The notes under the pieces are model-generated. The model saw nothing but the letters and a program-made list of their open reading frames with translations, had not been told where the DNA came from and ran no database searches. DNA of 64,000 nt from Sphingomonas sp. Leaf9 (GTDB taxonomy: Bacteria > Pseudomonadota > Alphaproteobacteria > Sphingomonadales > Sphingomonadaceae): assembly GCF_001421355.1 (NCBI RefSeq), contig NZ_LMKC01000003.1, positions 620,164 to 684,163 on the forward strand. Direction: 5' to 3'. Both the position numbers and the translations under genes were made by a program. Of the stretch, positions 33,447-42,659 are shown in pieces. Each line of letters begins with the position of its first letter. Within the stretch, counting starts at the first letter, position 1.

Positions 33447-36293
33447 GTGTTCAGCAGAACCGCCATCCTGGCGTCGGTATCACTTTGCTCGTTGCTGAGC
33501 GCCGTAGCGGCGGAGGCGCAGACAGCGCCGGGCAATCAGCCCGACGGCACCACCCCTGCAGTGCAACCGTCCAGCGCCAGTCCTGCCGGCACCGTTGCCG
33601 AAGACGACGAGATCGTCGTCACCGGCGTGCGCGCATCGATCCTCGGCGCGCTCAACATCAAGCGCAATTCGACGCAGGTGGTCGACTCTATCGTTGCAGA
33701 GGATGTCGGCAAACTGCCCGACAATAACGTGATCGAGGCGTTGCAGCGCGTCAGCGGCATACAGGTGACCAACCGCACCGGCGGCGAGGCGGCGGGCATC
33801 TCGATCCGCGGCCTTCCCGATGCGCTGACCACGATGAACGGGCGGAACATCTTTACCGCGTCGGGGCAGGCATTTGCGCTGGCCGACATTCCGGCGAACC
33901 TCGTCAAGCGGATCGACGTCTACAAGACCCGCGCCGCCGACCAGATCGAAACCGGCATCGCCGGGCAGATCGACGTATTCACTCGCCGCCCGTTCGATTT
34001 CGACGGGTTCGCGATCTCGGGCGTGGCGCGCGGCATCTACAACGAGCAGGCGGATTCGTTTAACCCGAACGTGTCGGCACTTATCAGCAACCGCTGGGAA
34101 ACCGGCATCGGCGATATCGGCGTGCTGGTGAGCGGCAGCTATTCGCGCACCAAGTTCCGCGACATGAGCGTGACGTCGGGCGCGATGGTGCCGTTCGTCA
34201 CGGAAAATCCGCCGCCGGGCTACACCCCCTTGCAGCGCGTTTTCCCCGAAACCGGGGCTTGGGAGCCGGGAAGGGAGCGCGGATTGCCGACCGCTGCCGG
34301 CTCGACGTTCCTCCTCGATGGCCGGCAGGTGCCCTACTATCTCTCGCGCGACGCGGTGTTCAGCCCGGACGTCAGCGGCACGCGCGAACGCCCGGCGGTG
34401 AACGCGGCGGTGCAGTGGTCGCCGAACAACAGCTCGACCTACACCGCCGAATTCTTCTGGAACCAGTTCAGCGCGACCACGCAGAACAGCCTGTTTTTCA
34501 GCTTCGTCGATTGGTGGGGCGGGCTGGGTGCGAACCCCAAGTCGACGTTCGAGCTGTATCCCGGCACCAATATCATCAAGGCGCGGTCGGTCGGTGACGT
34601 CTATGGCTTCAACAGCGGCGACTATACCCGGTCGAAGACGAACAGCTATATCTACGCGCTGAACGGCGACTGGAAGGTCGGCGACAATGGCCGCATCACC
34701 GCCGACCTGTCATACCAGAACAGCCAGTTCGACACCCAATTCCTGGCAATGCGGATCGACCGCGTGGCAAAGCGGATCGACGTCGATTTCAATACCCGCA
34801 ACGGCATCCCGGCGTACAACTTCGACAACAATGCGCTGCTGACCGACCCGACCCAGTGGAATGTCGGCGAATTCTACGACAATGCCAACCGGTCGAAGGG
34901 GGATGCGATCACGCTCCACCTCGATGGCGAAAACAAGTGGGACGATGGCTTCCTGCGCCGGGTAAAGGCGGGCATTCGCATCGACGATCGCAACGCGACC
35001 GATTCGGTGCGGTCGCAGGATGCGCGCGGGCTTGGCCGGCGCCTCTCCACGCTCGATCCGGGGCTGCAGCTGACCAACAAGAACTTCTTCGACGGGCGCG
35101 CCAGCGTCCCGACGTCGTGGCTGGTACCCAATGGCAGCTATATCTACGATAATGTCGACGCCATCCGGCAGCTGTACAAGGGGAGCGTCGCCCCGAACTT
35201 CAAGCTGTCGGACCAGCTCGCGCTGACCGACGTGTTCGACATCAACGAAATCACCATGACCGCCTATGCGATGGCCGACGGGCAGATCACCCTGTTCGGG
35301 CGACCGCTCGATGTGCAGGCCGGGATACGCTATGTCGATGTCGACACCGATTTCGTGTTCACCGATCGCTATAACGGCACAGTGTCGCGCGCGTCGAACG
35401 GCACCAGTCGTTTCCTGCCCAGCGCCACGCTGCGCTATGCGATCACCGACGATGTTCGCCTGCGCTTCAACTACGGCGAAACGCTGCGCCGTCCGGCGTT
35501 CGGCGACCTGAACCCCAACCCCAATCTGGTCGGCGATCTGACCGGGGTCGGGCGCGGCAGTGGCGGATCGGGCAATCCCAATCTGCGCCCCACCACTTCG
35601 CGCAACTACGACCTGTCGGCCGAATGGTTTTTCGAACGCAACAGCGCGATCTACGCCACGCTGTTCCGGCGGGAGATCGACGGGCTGGTCGTGCCGCTCA
35701 CCTCGCTGCTGGTGATCCCCGGTACCGGGCTGAATACCGATCGGTTCGCCGTCACGCGTCCGGAAAATGCGTCGAACGGCGTGCTCAAGGGGCTGGAGCT
35801 GGGGCTGACCTATTTCCCGACCTACCTGCCCTCGCTGCTCGACGGGTTCGGGTTTCAGGGCAGCCTGACCCTGCTCGACTCCCAGCAGAATATCCCGATC
35901 TCGGACCAGACGGGGCAGATCGTCGGCGAAACCGAATCCGGTTTCTTCGGGGTGTCCGACCTGTCGTACAACGCGACGCTGGCCTATGAAAAAGGCGGCC
36001 TTGGCGCACGCCTGTCCTATGTCTGGCGCAAGCCGTTCCTTGCGAACAACGAAGCGCGGCTGTTCGCAAACCCGATCGGCGTATGGCGACGCGCCGAAAG
36101 CAGCCTCGATTTCCAGCTGACGTGGGGCATCACCGACCGGCTCGGCCTTACGCTGGATGCGGTCAACCTGACCAACCAGACGCAGCAGAACTATTACCGC
36201 TTCCAGGACGCGGGCAATTCCGAGCAGTTCAACCTCGGCACCACCTTGCTGTCGCGGACCTTCGCCGTCGGGGTGCGCTTCGCGCTCGACTGA
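33447..36293 (+). CDS. TonB-dependent receptor, TIGR01782-type (carbohydrate uptake)
   Basis: A 948-residue receptor of the large subfamily common in Caulobacter, Xanthomonas and sphingomonads. After the signal peptide (cleavage near Ala-Glu-Ala-Gln) come DEIVVTGVRASILGALNIKR and VDSIVAEDVGKLPDNNVIEALQR, the hallmark of this group, then the plug (IRGLPDALTTMNGRNIF, IDVYKTRAADQIETGIAGQIDVFTRRPF) and barrel ending VGVRFALD. The GTG start at 33447 has GGAGGGG seven bases upstream. It is followed on the same strand by two GH43 genes, which suggests uptake of arabinan- or arabinoxylan-derived oligosaccharides. Confidence 0.93.
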   Translation: MFSRTAILASVSLCSLLSAVAAEAQTAPGNQPDGTTPAVQPSSASPAGTVAEDDEIVVTGVRASILGALNIKRNSTQVVDSIVAEDVGKLPDNNVIEALQRVSGIQVTNRTGGEAAGISIRGLPDALTTMNGRNIFTASGQAFALADIPANLVKRIDVYKTRAADQIETGIAGQIDVFTRRPFDFDGFAISGVARGIYNEQADSFNPNVSALISNRWETGIGDIGVLVSGSYSRTKFRDMSVTSGAMVPFVTENPPPGYTPLQRVFPETGAWEPGRERGLPTAAGSTFLLDGRQVPYYLSRDAVFSPDVSGTRERPAVNAAVQWSPNNSSTYTAEFFWNQFSATTQNSLFFSFVDWWGGLGANPKSTFELYPGTNIIKARSVGDVYGFNSGDYTRSKTNSYIYALNGDWKVGDNGRITADLSYQNSQFDTQFLAMRIDRVAKRIDVDFNTRNGIPAYNFDNNALLTDPTQWNVGEFYDNANRSKGDAITLHLDGENKWDDGFLRRVKAGIRIDDRNATDSVRSQDARGLGRRLSTLDPGLQLTNKNFFDGRASVPTSWLVPNGSYIYDNVDAIRQLYKGSVAPNFKLSDQLALTDVFDINEITMTAYAMADGQITLFGRPLDVQAGIRYVDVDTDFVFTDRYNGTVSRASNGTSRFLPSATLRYAITDDVRLRFNYGETLRRPAFGDLNPNPNLVGDLTGVGRGSGGSGNPNLRPTTSRNYDLSAEWFFERNSAIYATLFRREIDGLVVPLTSLLVIPGTGLNTDRFAVTRPENASNGVLKGLELGLTYFPTYLPSLLDGFGFQGSLTLLDSQQNIPISDQTGQIVGETESGFFGVSDLSYNATLAYEKGGLGARLSYVWRKPFLANNEARLFANPIGVWRRAESSLDFQLTWGITDRLGLTLDAVNLTNQTQQNYYRFQDAGNSEQFNLGTTLLSRTFAVGVRFALD

Positions 36294-36368
36294 TCCGGTG
36301 CCGGGCGGGGCTATCATGTCCCGTCCCCTCCCGCCGACTGCCCGATCCCCTTTTCGGAGTGACCATCC

Positions 36369-37454
36369 ATGACCCGGTTCACCCTTCCGTTCGTCGCGCT
36401 TGCCCTGTCCCTTCCCGGTTGCAGCGGCATTTCCGGCGGGGAGGCGAGCGGCAACATCGCCGCCCCCGCCGCCCCTGCCCCCACCCCGACGCCGACCCCT
36501 ACGCCGACTGCCGCCGCAACCCCGGTCGGCCTCGCGCTCACCGGTGACACCATGCCGGTCCACGACCCGGCGATCATCAGGGACGGCAGCACCTATTTCC
36601 TGTTCACCACCGGCGCGGTCGGTGACAAGGAAGGCCTGCTCGCCACCCGCACCTCGACCGATCTGAAGGCGTGGACGTGGCGCGGGCCCGCCTATACCGC
36701 GCTGCCGGCATGGGCGACGGCGGCGGTGCCCGGCACGTCGGGCATCTGGGCCCCCGATATCGTCAAGCGTGGCGGCGAATATCGCCTCTATTATTCGGTC
36801 TCGACCTTTGGCTCCAACCGCTCCGCAATCGGCCTGACGACCAGCAACGCGCTGAACCAGAATACGCCGTCCAGCGGCTGGACCGACAAGGGCGCAGTGA
36901 TCCAGTCGAACACGAGCGACAATTTCAACGCGATCGATCCTGCCGTCTTTACCGATGCGGACGGGCGCGAATGGATGGCGTTCGGCAGCTTCTGGTCGGG
37001 GATCAAGATGGTGCGGCTGGATCCCGCCACGGGCCTGCGGCTCGCCAGCGACCAGACAATCTATGCGCTGGCGTCGCGCCCCGCCCCTACCGCGATCGAG
37101 GCGCCGTTCGTCGTCCGCCACGCCGGTTTCTATTACCTGTTCGCCTCGTTCGACAATTGCTGCAAGGGCGCGGACAGCACCTATAACACCGTCGTCGGAC
37201 GGTCGGCCTCGCCGACCGGGCCCTATGTCGACAAGGCGGGCAAATCGATGCTGGACGGCGGCGGGACCCTGGTACTGGCATCGGGACAGGGCACCAACGC
37301 GCGCTATGTCGGCCGCGGCCATGTCGCCGTGCTGCAGGAGACGACCGGCGACCACATCGTCTATCACGCCTATGACCGCGAACGGAACGGTGCGCCGACG
37401 CTGCAGATTCAGTCGCTGACCTGGGATGCCGATGGCTGGCCGGTGGCGCAATGA
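36369..37454 (+). CDS. GH43 arabinan endo-1,5-alpha-L-arabinosidase-like lipoprotein
   Basis: A 361-residue enzyme. The signal ends in a lipobox (Leu-Pro-Gly-Cys18), then a Pro-Thr repeat linker (PTPTPTPTP) and a five-bladed GH43 propeller. The catalytic triad of the family is visible: Asp66 (VHDPAII), Asp190 (NAIDPAVF) and Glu244 (IEAPFVV); GIWAPDIVKRGGEYRLYYSVSTFGSNRSAIGL is typical of endo-arabinanases. It should cut alpha-1,5-arabinan at the cell surface or in the periplasm. It lies 75 bases after the receptor gene and overlaps the next GH43 reading frame's first ATG. Confidence 0.9.
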   Translation: MTRFTLPFVALALSLPGCSGISGGEASGNIAAPAAPAPTPTPTPTPTAAATPVGLALTGDTMPVHDPAIIRDGSTYFLFTTGAVGDKEGLLATRTSTDLKAWTWRGPAYTALPAWATAAVPGTSGIWAPDIVKRGGEYRLYYSVSTFGSNRSAIGLTTSNALNQNTPSSGWTDKGAVIQSNTSDNFNAIDPAVFTDADGREWMAFGSFWSGIKMVRLDPATGLRLASDQTIYALASRPAPTAIEAPFVVRHAGFYYLFASFDNCCKGADSTYNTVVGRSASPTGPYVDKAGKSMLDGGGTLVLASGQGTNARYVGRGHVAVLQETTGDHIVYHAYDRERNGAPTLQIQSLTWDADGWPVAQ

Positions 37455-37468
37455 AGGAGAGAATGCCG

Positions 37469-38518
37469 ATGAACGACCCTATGTCGCGCCGCGCGCTGCT
37501 CGGCGGCCTTGCCGCCACCGGCACGGTTGCCGCGCTGCCCTCGCTGGCCCAGCGTCGCGCGCAGGCGGGGGGGATCGTCAATCCGCTGGTGAAGAACCGT
37601 GCCGACGCGCAGGTCTTCCGCCACACCGATGGCTGGTATTACCTGACCGGATCGGTGCCCGAATATGACAGGCTGGTGCTCCGCCGGTCGAAGACCATCG
37701 GCGGCTTGACCAACGCGCCAGAGAAGGTGTTGTGGCGGCACGAGGCGAAGGGGCCGATGTCCGGGTTCCTGTGGGCGCCCGAACTGCACTGGATCGATGG
37801 CAGGTGGATCATGTATTTCGCCGCCGGCCCCAGCGGCGGCGGCGAGGATGTGTTCCGCATCCGCACCTATGCGGTGGTGTGCGACGGCCCCGATCCGATG
37901 ACCGGCCGCTGGACCGTGCTGGGGCAGTTGCAGACGCCGTGGGACAGCTTCAACCTCGATTCCACCAGCTTCGTCCATCGTGGCACCCGCTACCTCGCCT
38001 GGGCACAGCGCGAGCCGGGGATCGAGACCAATTCCAACCTGTATCTCGCGCCGCTTGCCACCCCGCTGACGCTGGCCGCAAAGCCGGCACGGCTGACCGT
38101 CCCGACCCTGCCGTGGGAGGTGCGCGGGTACAAGGTCGCGGAGGCACCCGCGCTACTGGCGCGGAACGGCCGGCTGTTCATGACCTATTCGGCGAGCGCG
38201 ACCGACGCGCGCTATTGTCTGGGCATGCTGACGGCGCGCGACGATGCCGACATTATGGACCCGGCGGCATGGACCAAATCGCCAGTACCGGTGATGCAGA
38301 CGTCGGTCGCGCACAAGATCTATGGTCCCGGCCACAACAGCTTCACGGTCGACGAACGCGGCCGCGACATGCTGGTGTTTCATGCCCGCGATTACGAAAA
38401 GATCACCGGCGACCCACTGTTCGATCCGAACCGTCACACCCGTGTCCAGCCGATCCGCTATGACGCGGCGGGCGTGCCGCAGTTCGATCCTCCGGTCGCC
38501 AACGGGCCGCTGACCTGA
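37469..38518 (+). CDS. GH43 exo-arabinofuranosidase-like enzyme with twin-arginine signal
   Basis: About 349 residues. The signal MSRRALLGGLAATGTVAALP is of the twin-arginine type. The GH43 propeller has the expected acidic residues in NRADAQVF (Asp), SFNLDSTSF (Asp) and KVAEAPALL (Glu), with FLWAPELHWIDGRWIMYFAAGP. An ATG at 37451 overlaps the previous stop (ATGA) in the same frame, but the AAGGAGA site at 37454-37460 is best placed for the ATG at 37469. It should remove terminal L-arabinose from oligosaccharides released by the preceding endo-enzyme. The subfamily assignment (possibly GH43_26) is uncertain. Confidence 0.87.
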   Translation: MNDPMSRRALLGGLAATGTVAALPSLAQRRAQAGGIVNPLVKNRADAQVFRHTDGWYYLTGSVPEYDRLVLRRSKTIGGLTNAPEKVLWRHEAKGPMSGFLWAPELHWIDGRWIMYFAAGPSGGGEDVFRIRTYAVVCDGPDPMTGRWTVLGQLQTPWDSFNLDSTSFVHRGTRYLAWAQREPGIETNSNLYLAPLATPLTLAAKPARLTVPTLPWEVRGYKVAEAPALLARNGRLFMTYSASATDARYCLGMLTARDDADIMDPAAWTKSPVPVMQTSVAHKIYGPGHNSFTVDERGRDMLVFHARDYEKITGDPLFDPNRHTRVQPIRYDAAGVPQFDPPVANGPLT

Positions 38519-38527
38519 ACCCTTCCG

Positions 38528-38555
38528 CCCCGCGCGCCCGATGCGGCGCGCGGGG
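38528..38555. terminator. Bidirectional hairpin between convergent genes
   Basis: CCCCGCGCGCC (38528-38538) pairs perfectly with GGCGCGCGGGG (38545-38555) around a 6-base loop, centred between the convergent GH43 and GH30 stops. There is no clear T-run, but position and strength suit a shared terminator. Confidence 0.6.
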
Positions 38556-38568
38556 CAGACAGTTGCGA

Positions 38569-40050
38569 TCAGCGCTCGAGGATCAGGGTCGCGATCGACC
38601 GGGCTGGAACAACGCTGCCGGCCACTGGTGCAGCCTGTCGCGTGGCGTCGGTCACGATCATCCGCGCCCGCCATCCCGCCGGCAACGTCATCCGCCGCGC
38701 GACCGGCGCCGGATTGACGTGGACGAGCGCCATCGTCCGCCCATCCGGCGAAATGGCTCCCACCGTATCGAGATCATCGACCGGCACCAGCCGATAGCCG
38801 GGGCGGATATAGCGGCTGAACTGCGCCATCGCCCAGTATTTGCGGGTGACGGTAATGCGATGCGGCGCGGTCGGCCCGGCGGCGAGATCGGCCTTCACCA
38901 GCCCCCAGTTCGACCCGGCGTTACCACCGCGCGCGCTCCAATCCTCGACCGCCTGCCAGAATATCCACGCCGCCGGTTCCAGCCGCTTGAGGTCGAGCAC
39001 GACATGCTCGGCAAAGGCCAGCGGGCTCTCCATCGCATCAACCGCCTCCGGATCGCCCGCCAGCGGAGCATCGTTCTCGCTCATCCACAACCGGATGCCG
39101 CTCGCCCGCGCGACGTCGCGCACGCCGGTCTGGTGGATCGCGCCATAGCTGTGGACGTTCAGCTGACCGATCCGCGCCCGCGTCGCCGCCGGATAGCCCG
39201 CCCAGTCGGCAAGGAAGGTGTGCGAGTTGGTTTCATCCGGCGCGGCGATCACCGTCTTCAGGCCGAGCGCCTTCAGCGCCGCATCGCTCGCGTCGATCAT
39301 CGCCGCCTGTCGCGCCGGGCTCCAGTGCGCACCCTCCTGCTTGTTCGCGGCAAACCAATAGTCTGTATTGGGTTCGTTGACCGGCGAGAGCGTGCGGAAG
39401 GTGATGCGGTGGCGGCGCTGCAACTCGGCGACGGCCCGCGCGAGATAGGTCGCGAACGGCCGTTCGAAACCGGGGCGCAGATTGTCGTCAGTCGCCTTTT
39501 CCGCACCCGACACCCGGCCCGAAACGGTCATGAACCAGGGCGGCGAGTTGGAGAACGCTTCGAAGATCGGCGTCTTCACCCGGTCACGGATCGCGTCGAG
39601 CCACCAGCGCTGCCGCCCGTCCTGCGACCAGTCCCACATCGCCGGATCATCCGCCCGCCACCAATCGCGTCCGGTCACGCCCGGCGGCTGTCGCCAGAAC
39701 CCCGGCACCGCCCCGCCCGGACGCAGATAGGGCGGCGTGCCCGCCGCATTGCCACCGCCGATGTTATAGCGGGCGATGGTCCAGCCCAGCCCGTCGGGAC
39801 CGTAGAAAAGATCGGCCAATCGGCGTCGCTCCGCATCCGGCCAGCCGCCACTGACATCGGCGAACCAGGCAAGCGCGGTGCCCCACCCCTCGAACACCGT
39901 CGACGGTCGATCGACCGCCGGACGCAGGGTGATCGCAACCTCGCCCTGCTCGACCCGCTGTGCCTGGACAGGCGCGGCGATGCCGATGCCCAGCGCGAGG
40001 AGCGCGCCCGCAAAGCCCCGGTGGGCGGCGGAATGACGGAACCGCATCAC
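38569..40050 (-). CDS. GH30 endo-beta-1,6-galactanase-like enzyme
   Basis: A 493-residue exported enzyme with a Sec signal (cleavage near Val-Gln-Ala-Gln). The catalytic barrel starts VFEGWGTALAWFADVSGGWP, as in family GH30 subfamily 5 endo-beta-1,6-galactanases, and contains EAFSNSPPWFMTVSG. The acid/base is Glu226 (SPVNEPNTDYW) and the nucleophile Glu325 (LWMSENDAP). A small beta domain closes the C-terminus. The expected target is the beta-1,6-galactan side chains of type II arabinogalactan. It overlaps the upstream GH35-like gene by four bases (ATGA), so the two are coupled. Confidence 0.86.
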   Translation of the reverse strand: MMRFRHSAAHRGFAGALLALGIGIAAPVQAQRVEQGEVAITLRPAVDRPSTVFEGWGTALAWFADVSGGWPDAERRRLADLFYGPDGLGWTIARYNIGGGNAAGTPPYLRPGGAVPGFWRQPPGVTGRDWWRADDPAMWDWSQDGRQRWWLDAIRDRVKTPIFEAFSNSPPWFMTVSGRVSGAEKATDDNLRPGFERPFATYLARAVAELQRRHRITFRTLSPVNEPNTDYWFAANKQEGAHWSPARQAAMIDASDAALKALGLKTVIAAPDETNSHTFLADWAGYPAATRARIGQLNVHSYGAIHQTGVRDVARASGIRLWMSENDAPLAGDPEAVDAMESPLAFAEHVVLDLKRLEPAAWIFWQAVEDWSARGGNAGSNWGLVKADLAAGPTAPHRITVTRKYWAMAQFSRYIRPGYRLVPVDDLDTVGAISPDGRTMALVHVNPAPVARRMTLPAGWRARMIVTDATRQAAPVAGSVVPARSIATLILER

Positions 40051-41690
40051 CGGTTCACCTGCACAGTCACCATCAATGTCCGCCCCTCCGTCGGCAGGAT
40101 CAATCCAAACGCGGTTTCGTCGCCGTTGAGCAGCCGATCGCGCACGAACCGGCCGCGATCGACATGGCCCTCCTCCACCGTCACCAACTGCACCGACCCG
40201 GCCTGTCCCAGCGGCAATGCGAAGCGAAGATTGGTACCCGCGCCGGTCAGCAGATAGCGGTCGGGCGCGACCTGCGCAGCGATGACCCGGCCCGACAGGT
40301 CGGCATTGCCCTGCCCCCGTGGCCCGCCATAGCCGTCGCGCACCGCACCGAACCGTGCGGCCAGTTCCATGCCCGGAAACGCCATCGGGACGTTCGCCAT
40401 GCCATCCTGCTCGATCGCCACCCGGACCCGGCCCGCATCGCGCAGCGGCAGCAGCAGCGGCGCGACATCGCCCAGCAGGCGGTAATCGAGCGCGATCGGC
40501 TCCACGCTCTCCTTGCCGTCCTTCATCCCGAAATCGGGACCGATGCCGAACTTGCCGATGCCCAGCGCATGGGGCCGCGCCACGGTCCAGAAGGCGTTGC
40601 GGGCGTGCGCCATGCTTCCGCCTGTCTCCGGCACGAACAGCGGGTTGCCCGGCACGTCGTAGGCCTCGGCGATCTCGGTGTAAGGTGCGATGTTGGTGTC
40701 GTAATTATCGACCCCAACCACATCGATCGCGGGGGCGAGCCTGCGCCACTGCGGCAACAGCCACGATACCGCCCCGCCCGATGGCGAGCTGTCTCCCGGT
40801 CGCAACAGCCCCGGCTGTTCGCGCGGCCACACATTGACGTAGAGCGGCAGCGCATAGGCCGCCTTCCCCGCCGCCGCGACCGCGCCGACATAGCGCGCGG
40901 TGTGATAGGCCATGAACGCCTCGGGCGCGCGTTCGGCATAGTTGGCGGTCCATTCGCCCGACTCCGCGCCCGGCATGTCGGCGGGCACCTGCGCCCGGAA
41001 CAGCGCCTCTGCGGCGGGCGAATGGTCGCGGTCGGCGCCCAGCGTCCCCGCCTCGTTCTGCACCTGCACCAGGATGACCGTGCCGCGCGCCGCGTCCACC
41101 GCCTTCAGATGCGCCATGAGCGCGGCAAAGGCACGGGCATCGGCATCGCGGCTGGCCGCCCCGATCGGCGACAGCACCTCAATCGGCCGCCCGTCCGCCG
41201 TCATCACCCGTGGAAAGCGCGCCGTATCGCGCTTCACCCATGCGGGGACATAGCTCATATTGCCGTTCTTCCACGTGCCGAACCATAACAGCACCAGCCG
41301 GACATTCTGCGTGCGCGCCTCGGCGATCAGGCCGTCGACGACGCTCCAGTCGAACCGCCCCTCCTCCGGCTCGACCGTTTCCCAGCCGATCGGGGCCATC
41401 ACCGTATTGGCGTGACTGCGCGCGATGGCGGGGGCGAGCCGTCGGAACTCGGCCGGAAAGCCGCTCGAATTGTTCAGCTGGATACCGAGCAGGAGATAGG
41501 GCGCGCCATCGACCTCCAGCGTCGGCTTGGAGCCGTTGTTCGACGCAACCATCCGGCTGTGCTGCGCAGACGCGGGGCAGGACAATGCCACTGCGGCGCA
41601 TCCGGCCAATATGCGCCAAACCGGCCGCCATGCATCGCGCCTGGCGGCGTTGATACGGCGCCCCTGCACGCGTTGATCGACGAACATCAT
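40047..41690 (-). CDS. GH35-type beta-galactosidase with DUF5597 domain
   Basis: A 547-residue exported enzyme. The signal region is long (mature start near Ser-Ala-Gln, residue 43). A GH35/GH42-like barrel has LEVDGAPYLLLGIQLNNSSG, the acid/base Glu213 (VQVQNEAGTLG) and the nucleophile Glu355 (LFVPETGGS); the C-terminal part (about 400-540) matches DUF5597, often attached to such enzymes. It should remove beta-linked galactose. The start follows GGGGAGGAG at a good distance. It is preceded on the same strand by the GntR gene, and a perfect operator-like site (41711-41721) lies 20 bases before its start. Confidence 0.87.
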   Translation of the reverse strand: MMFVDQRVQGRRINAARRDAWRPVWRILAGCAAVALSCPASAQHSRMVASNNGSKPTLEVDGAPYLLLGIQLNNSSGFPAEFRRLAPAIARSHANTVMAPIGWETVEPEEGRFDWSVVDGLIAEARTQNVRLVLLWFGTWKNGNMSYVPAWVKRDTARFPRVMTADGRPIEVLSPIGAASRDADARAFAALMAHLKAVDAARGTVILVQVQNEAGTLGADRDHSPAAEALFRAQVPADMPGAESGEWTANYAERAPEAFMAYHTARYVGAVAAAGKAAYALPLYVNVWPREQPGLLRPGDSSPSGGAVSWLLPQWRRLAPAIDVVGVDNYDTNIAPYTEIAEAYDVPGNPLFVPETGGSMAHARNAFWTVARPHALGIGKFGIGPDFGMKDGKESVEPIALDYRLLGDVAPLLLPLRDAGRVRVAIEQDGMANVPMAFPGMELAARFGAVRDGYGGPRGQGNADLSGRVIAAQVAPDRYLLTGAGTNLRFALPLGQAGSVQLVTVEEGHVDRGRFVRDRLLNGDETAFGLILPTEGRTLMVTVQVNR

Positions 41691-41710
41691 CGACTCCTCC
41701 CCTGTTTATC

Positions 41711-41721
41711 TTGTCAGACAA
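41711..41721. promoter_or_regulatory. FadR/GntR-type operator upstream of the GH35-GH30 pair
   Basis: TTGTCAGACAA is a perfect 11-base palindrome around a central A and fits TNGTNNNACNA. The same core recurs at 42587-42597 and 42613-42623 upstream of the GntR gene and the divergent receptor, so all three are probably bound by the GntR protein encoded between them. Confidence 0.7.
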
Positions 41722-41778
41722 TTGCAGAAAAGAAGCCGCATTCAAAGTGATTGATCGTTCCGACAACGGTGTCGGACC

Positions 41779-42516
41779 CTATTTGCCCGACATATTTTCA
41801 TCACCGGTCGCGATGGCCATCGCCCGCTCCGTATCCTGACGCGCCAGTTCGACCAGCGTTTCAGTTGCGGCGCGTGCCTCCGGACCATCGCTGCGCGCGA
41901 TCGCCTCAAACAGTGCCTGATGCTCGGCAACGGGATCGCGAGGCGCACCGGCGCGATATTTGAAGAAGGTGGTCCAGCGCACCGCCGCGGCGATGCTTGC
42001 CGACAGGCTGACCAGCAGTTCGTTGCCCGTCGCCTCCAGAATCGTCGCGTGAAAACTCTGGTCCGCCGCACGACCAGCCTCGCTGTCGAGACCGAGCGTC
42101 GCCATTTCCTCCAGTGCGTGGCCCATGCGGGTCAACTGCCGCGACGTCCGCGATACCGCCGCCAGTTCGGCCGCCGCCGGCTCCACGATCATCCGCAACT
42201 GAAACAGGCTGCGGACAAAGGCGAGCGGCGGCGGCTCCCCCTCGAACATCCAGCCGAGCAGTTCGGGATCGAGCAGGTTCCACGCCTGCCGCTCGCGGAC
42301 GCGGGTCCCGGCCTTGGGCTTGCTTTCGACCAGCCCCTTTGCCGCCAGCATCCGCAGCGCCTCGCGAATCACGCTGCGCGAAACCTCGAACCGTTCGGCC
42401 AGGTCGATCTCACCCGGCAGTCCGCTGCCCGGTTCATGCCGGCCGGTGACGATCGCCACGCCGATCCTGCGTGCCAGCGCGACGTTCGCCGGCTGCCCAC
42501 CCTTACGTACCGCCAT
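41779..42516 (-). CDS. FadR-subfamily GntR regulator of the galactan locus
   Basis: A 245-residue regulator: winged helix at about 10-75 (HEPGSGLPGEIDLAERFEVSRSVIREALRMLAAKG) and an FCD effector domain at about 95-230. The ATG at 42516 has GGGAGAGG upstream; the longer open frame to 42597 would cover an operator. It sits between the GH35-GH30 operon and a divergent TonB-dependent receptor, with three matching operators around it, which suggests local repression lifted by a sugar acid or oligosaccharide-derived effector. Confidence 0.9.
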   Translation of the reverse strand: MAVRKGGQPANVALARRIGVAIVTGRHEPGSGLPGEIDLAERFEVSRSVIREALRMLAAKGLVESKPKAGTRVRERQAWNLLDPELLGWMFEGEPPPLAFVRSLFQLRMIVEPAAAELAAVSRTSRQLTRMGHALEEMATLGLDSEAGRAADQSFHATILEATGNELLVSLSASIAAAVRWTTFFKYRAGAPRDPVAEHQALFEAIARSDGPEARAATETLVELARQDTERAMAIATGDENMSGK

Positions 42517-42586
42517 GTCGGCGCCTCTCCCTTGTTTCGGCGATCTTGGCCGAAAGCATCGCGTCCGTCGACCGTTCGATTTCATA

Positions 42587-42597
42587 TTGTCAGTCAA
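42587..42597. promoter_or_regulatory. GntR operator, copy A (divergent promoter)
   Basis: TTGTCAGTCAA differs at one base from the perfect palindrome TTGTCAGACAA at 41711-41721. It lies between the GntR gene and the divergent receptor gene. Confidence 0.5.
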
Positions 42598-42612
42598 ATG
42601 ATATACGGTAAT

Positions 42613-42623
42613 ATGTCAGACAA
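42613..42623. promoter_or_regulatory. GntR operator, copy B (divergent promoter)
   Basis: ATGTCAGACAA shares ten of eleven bases with TTGTCAGACAA. Its centre is 26 bases from copy A, and it lies 37 bases before the receptor ATG, a position suited to repression of that gene and to autoregulation. Confidence 0.6.
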
Positions 42624-42659
42624 GGCTCGATTCAGGGCACAGACAAGGGGGAGAGGAAT

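Noticed and set aside
36480..36520. Short repeats coding for Pro-Thr in the GH43 lipoprotein
   Set aside because: This is a normal low-complexity linker, not a CRISPR array or functional DNA repeat.
34710..37451. Minus-strand open frame of 913 codons opposite a TonB-dependent receptor
   Set aside because: The plus strand encodes a complete receptor and GH43 enzyme; the antisense frame has no recognisable domain.
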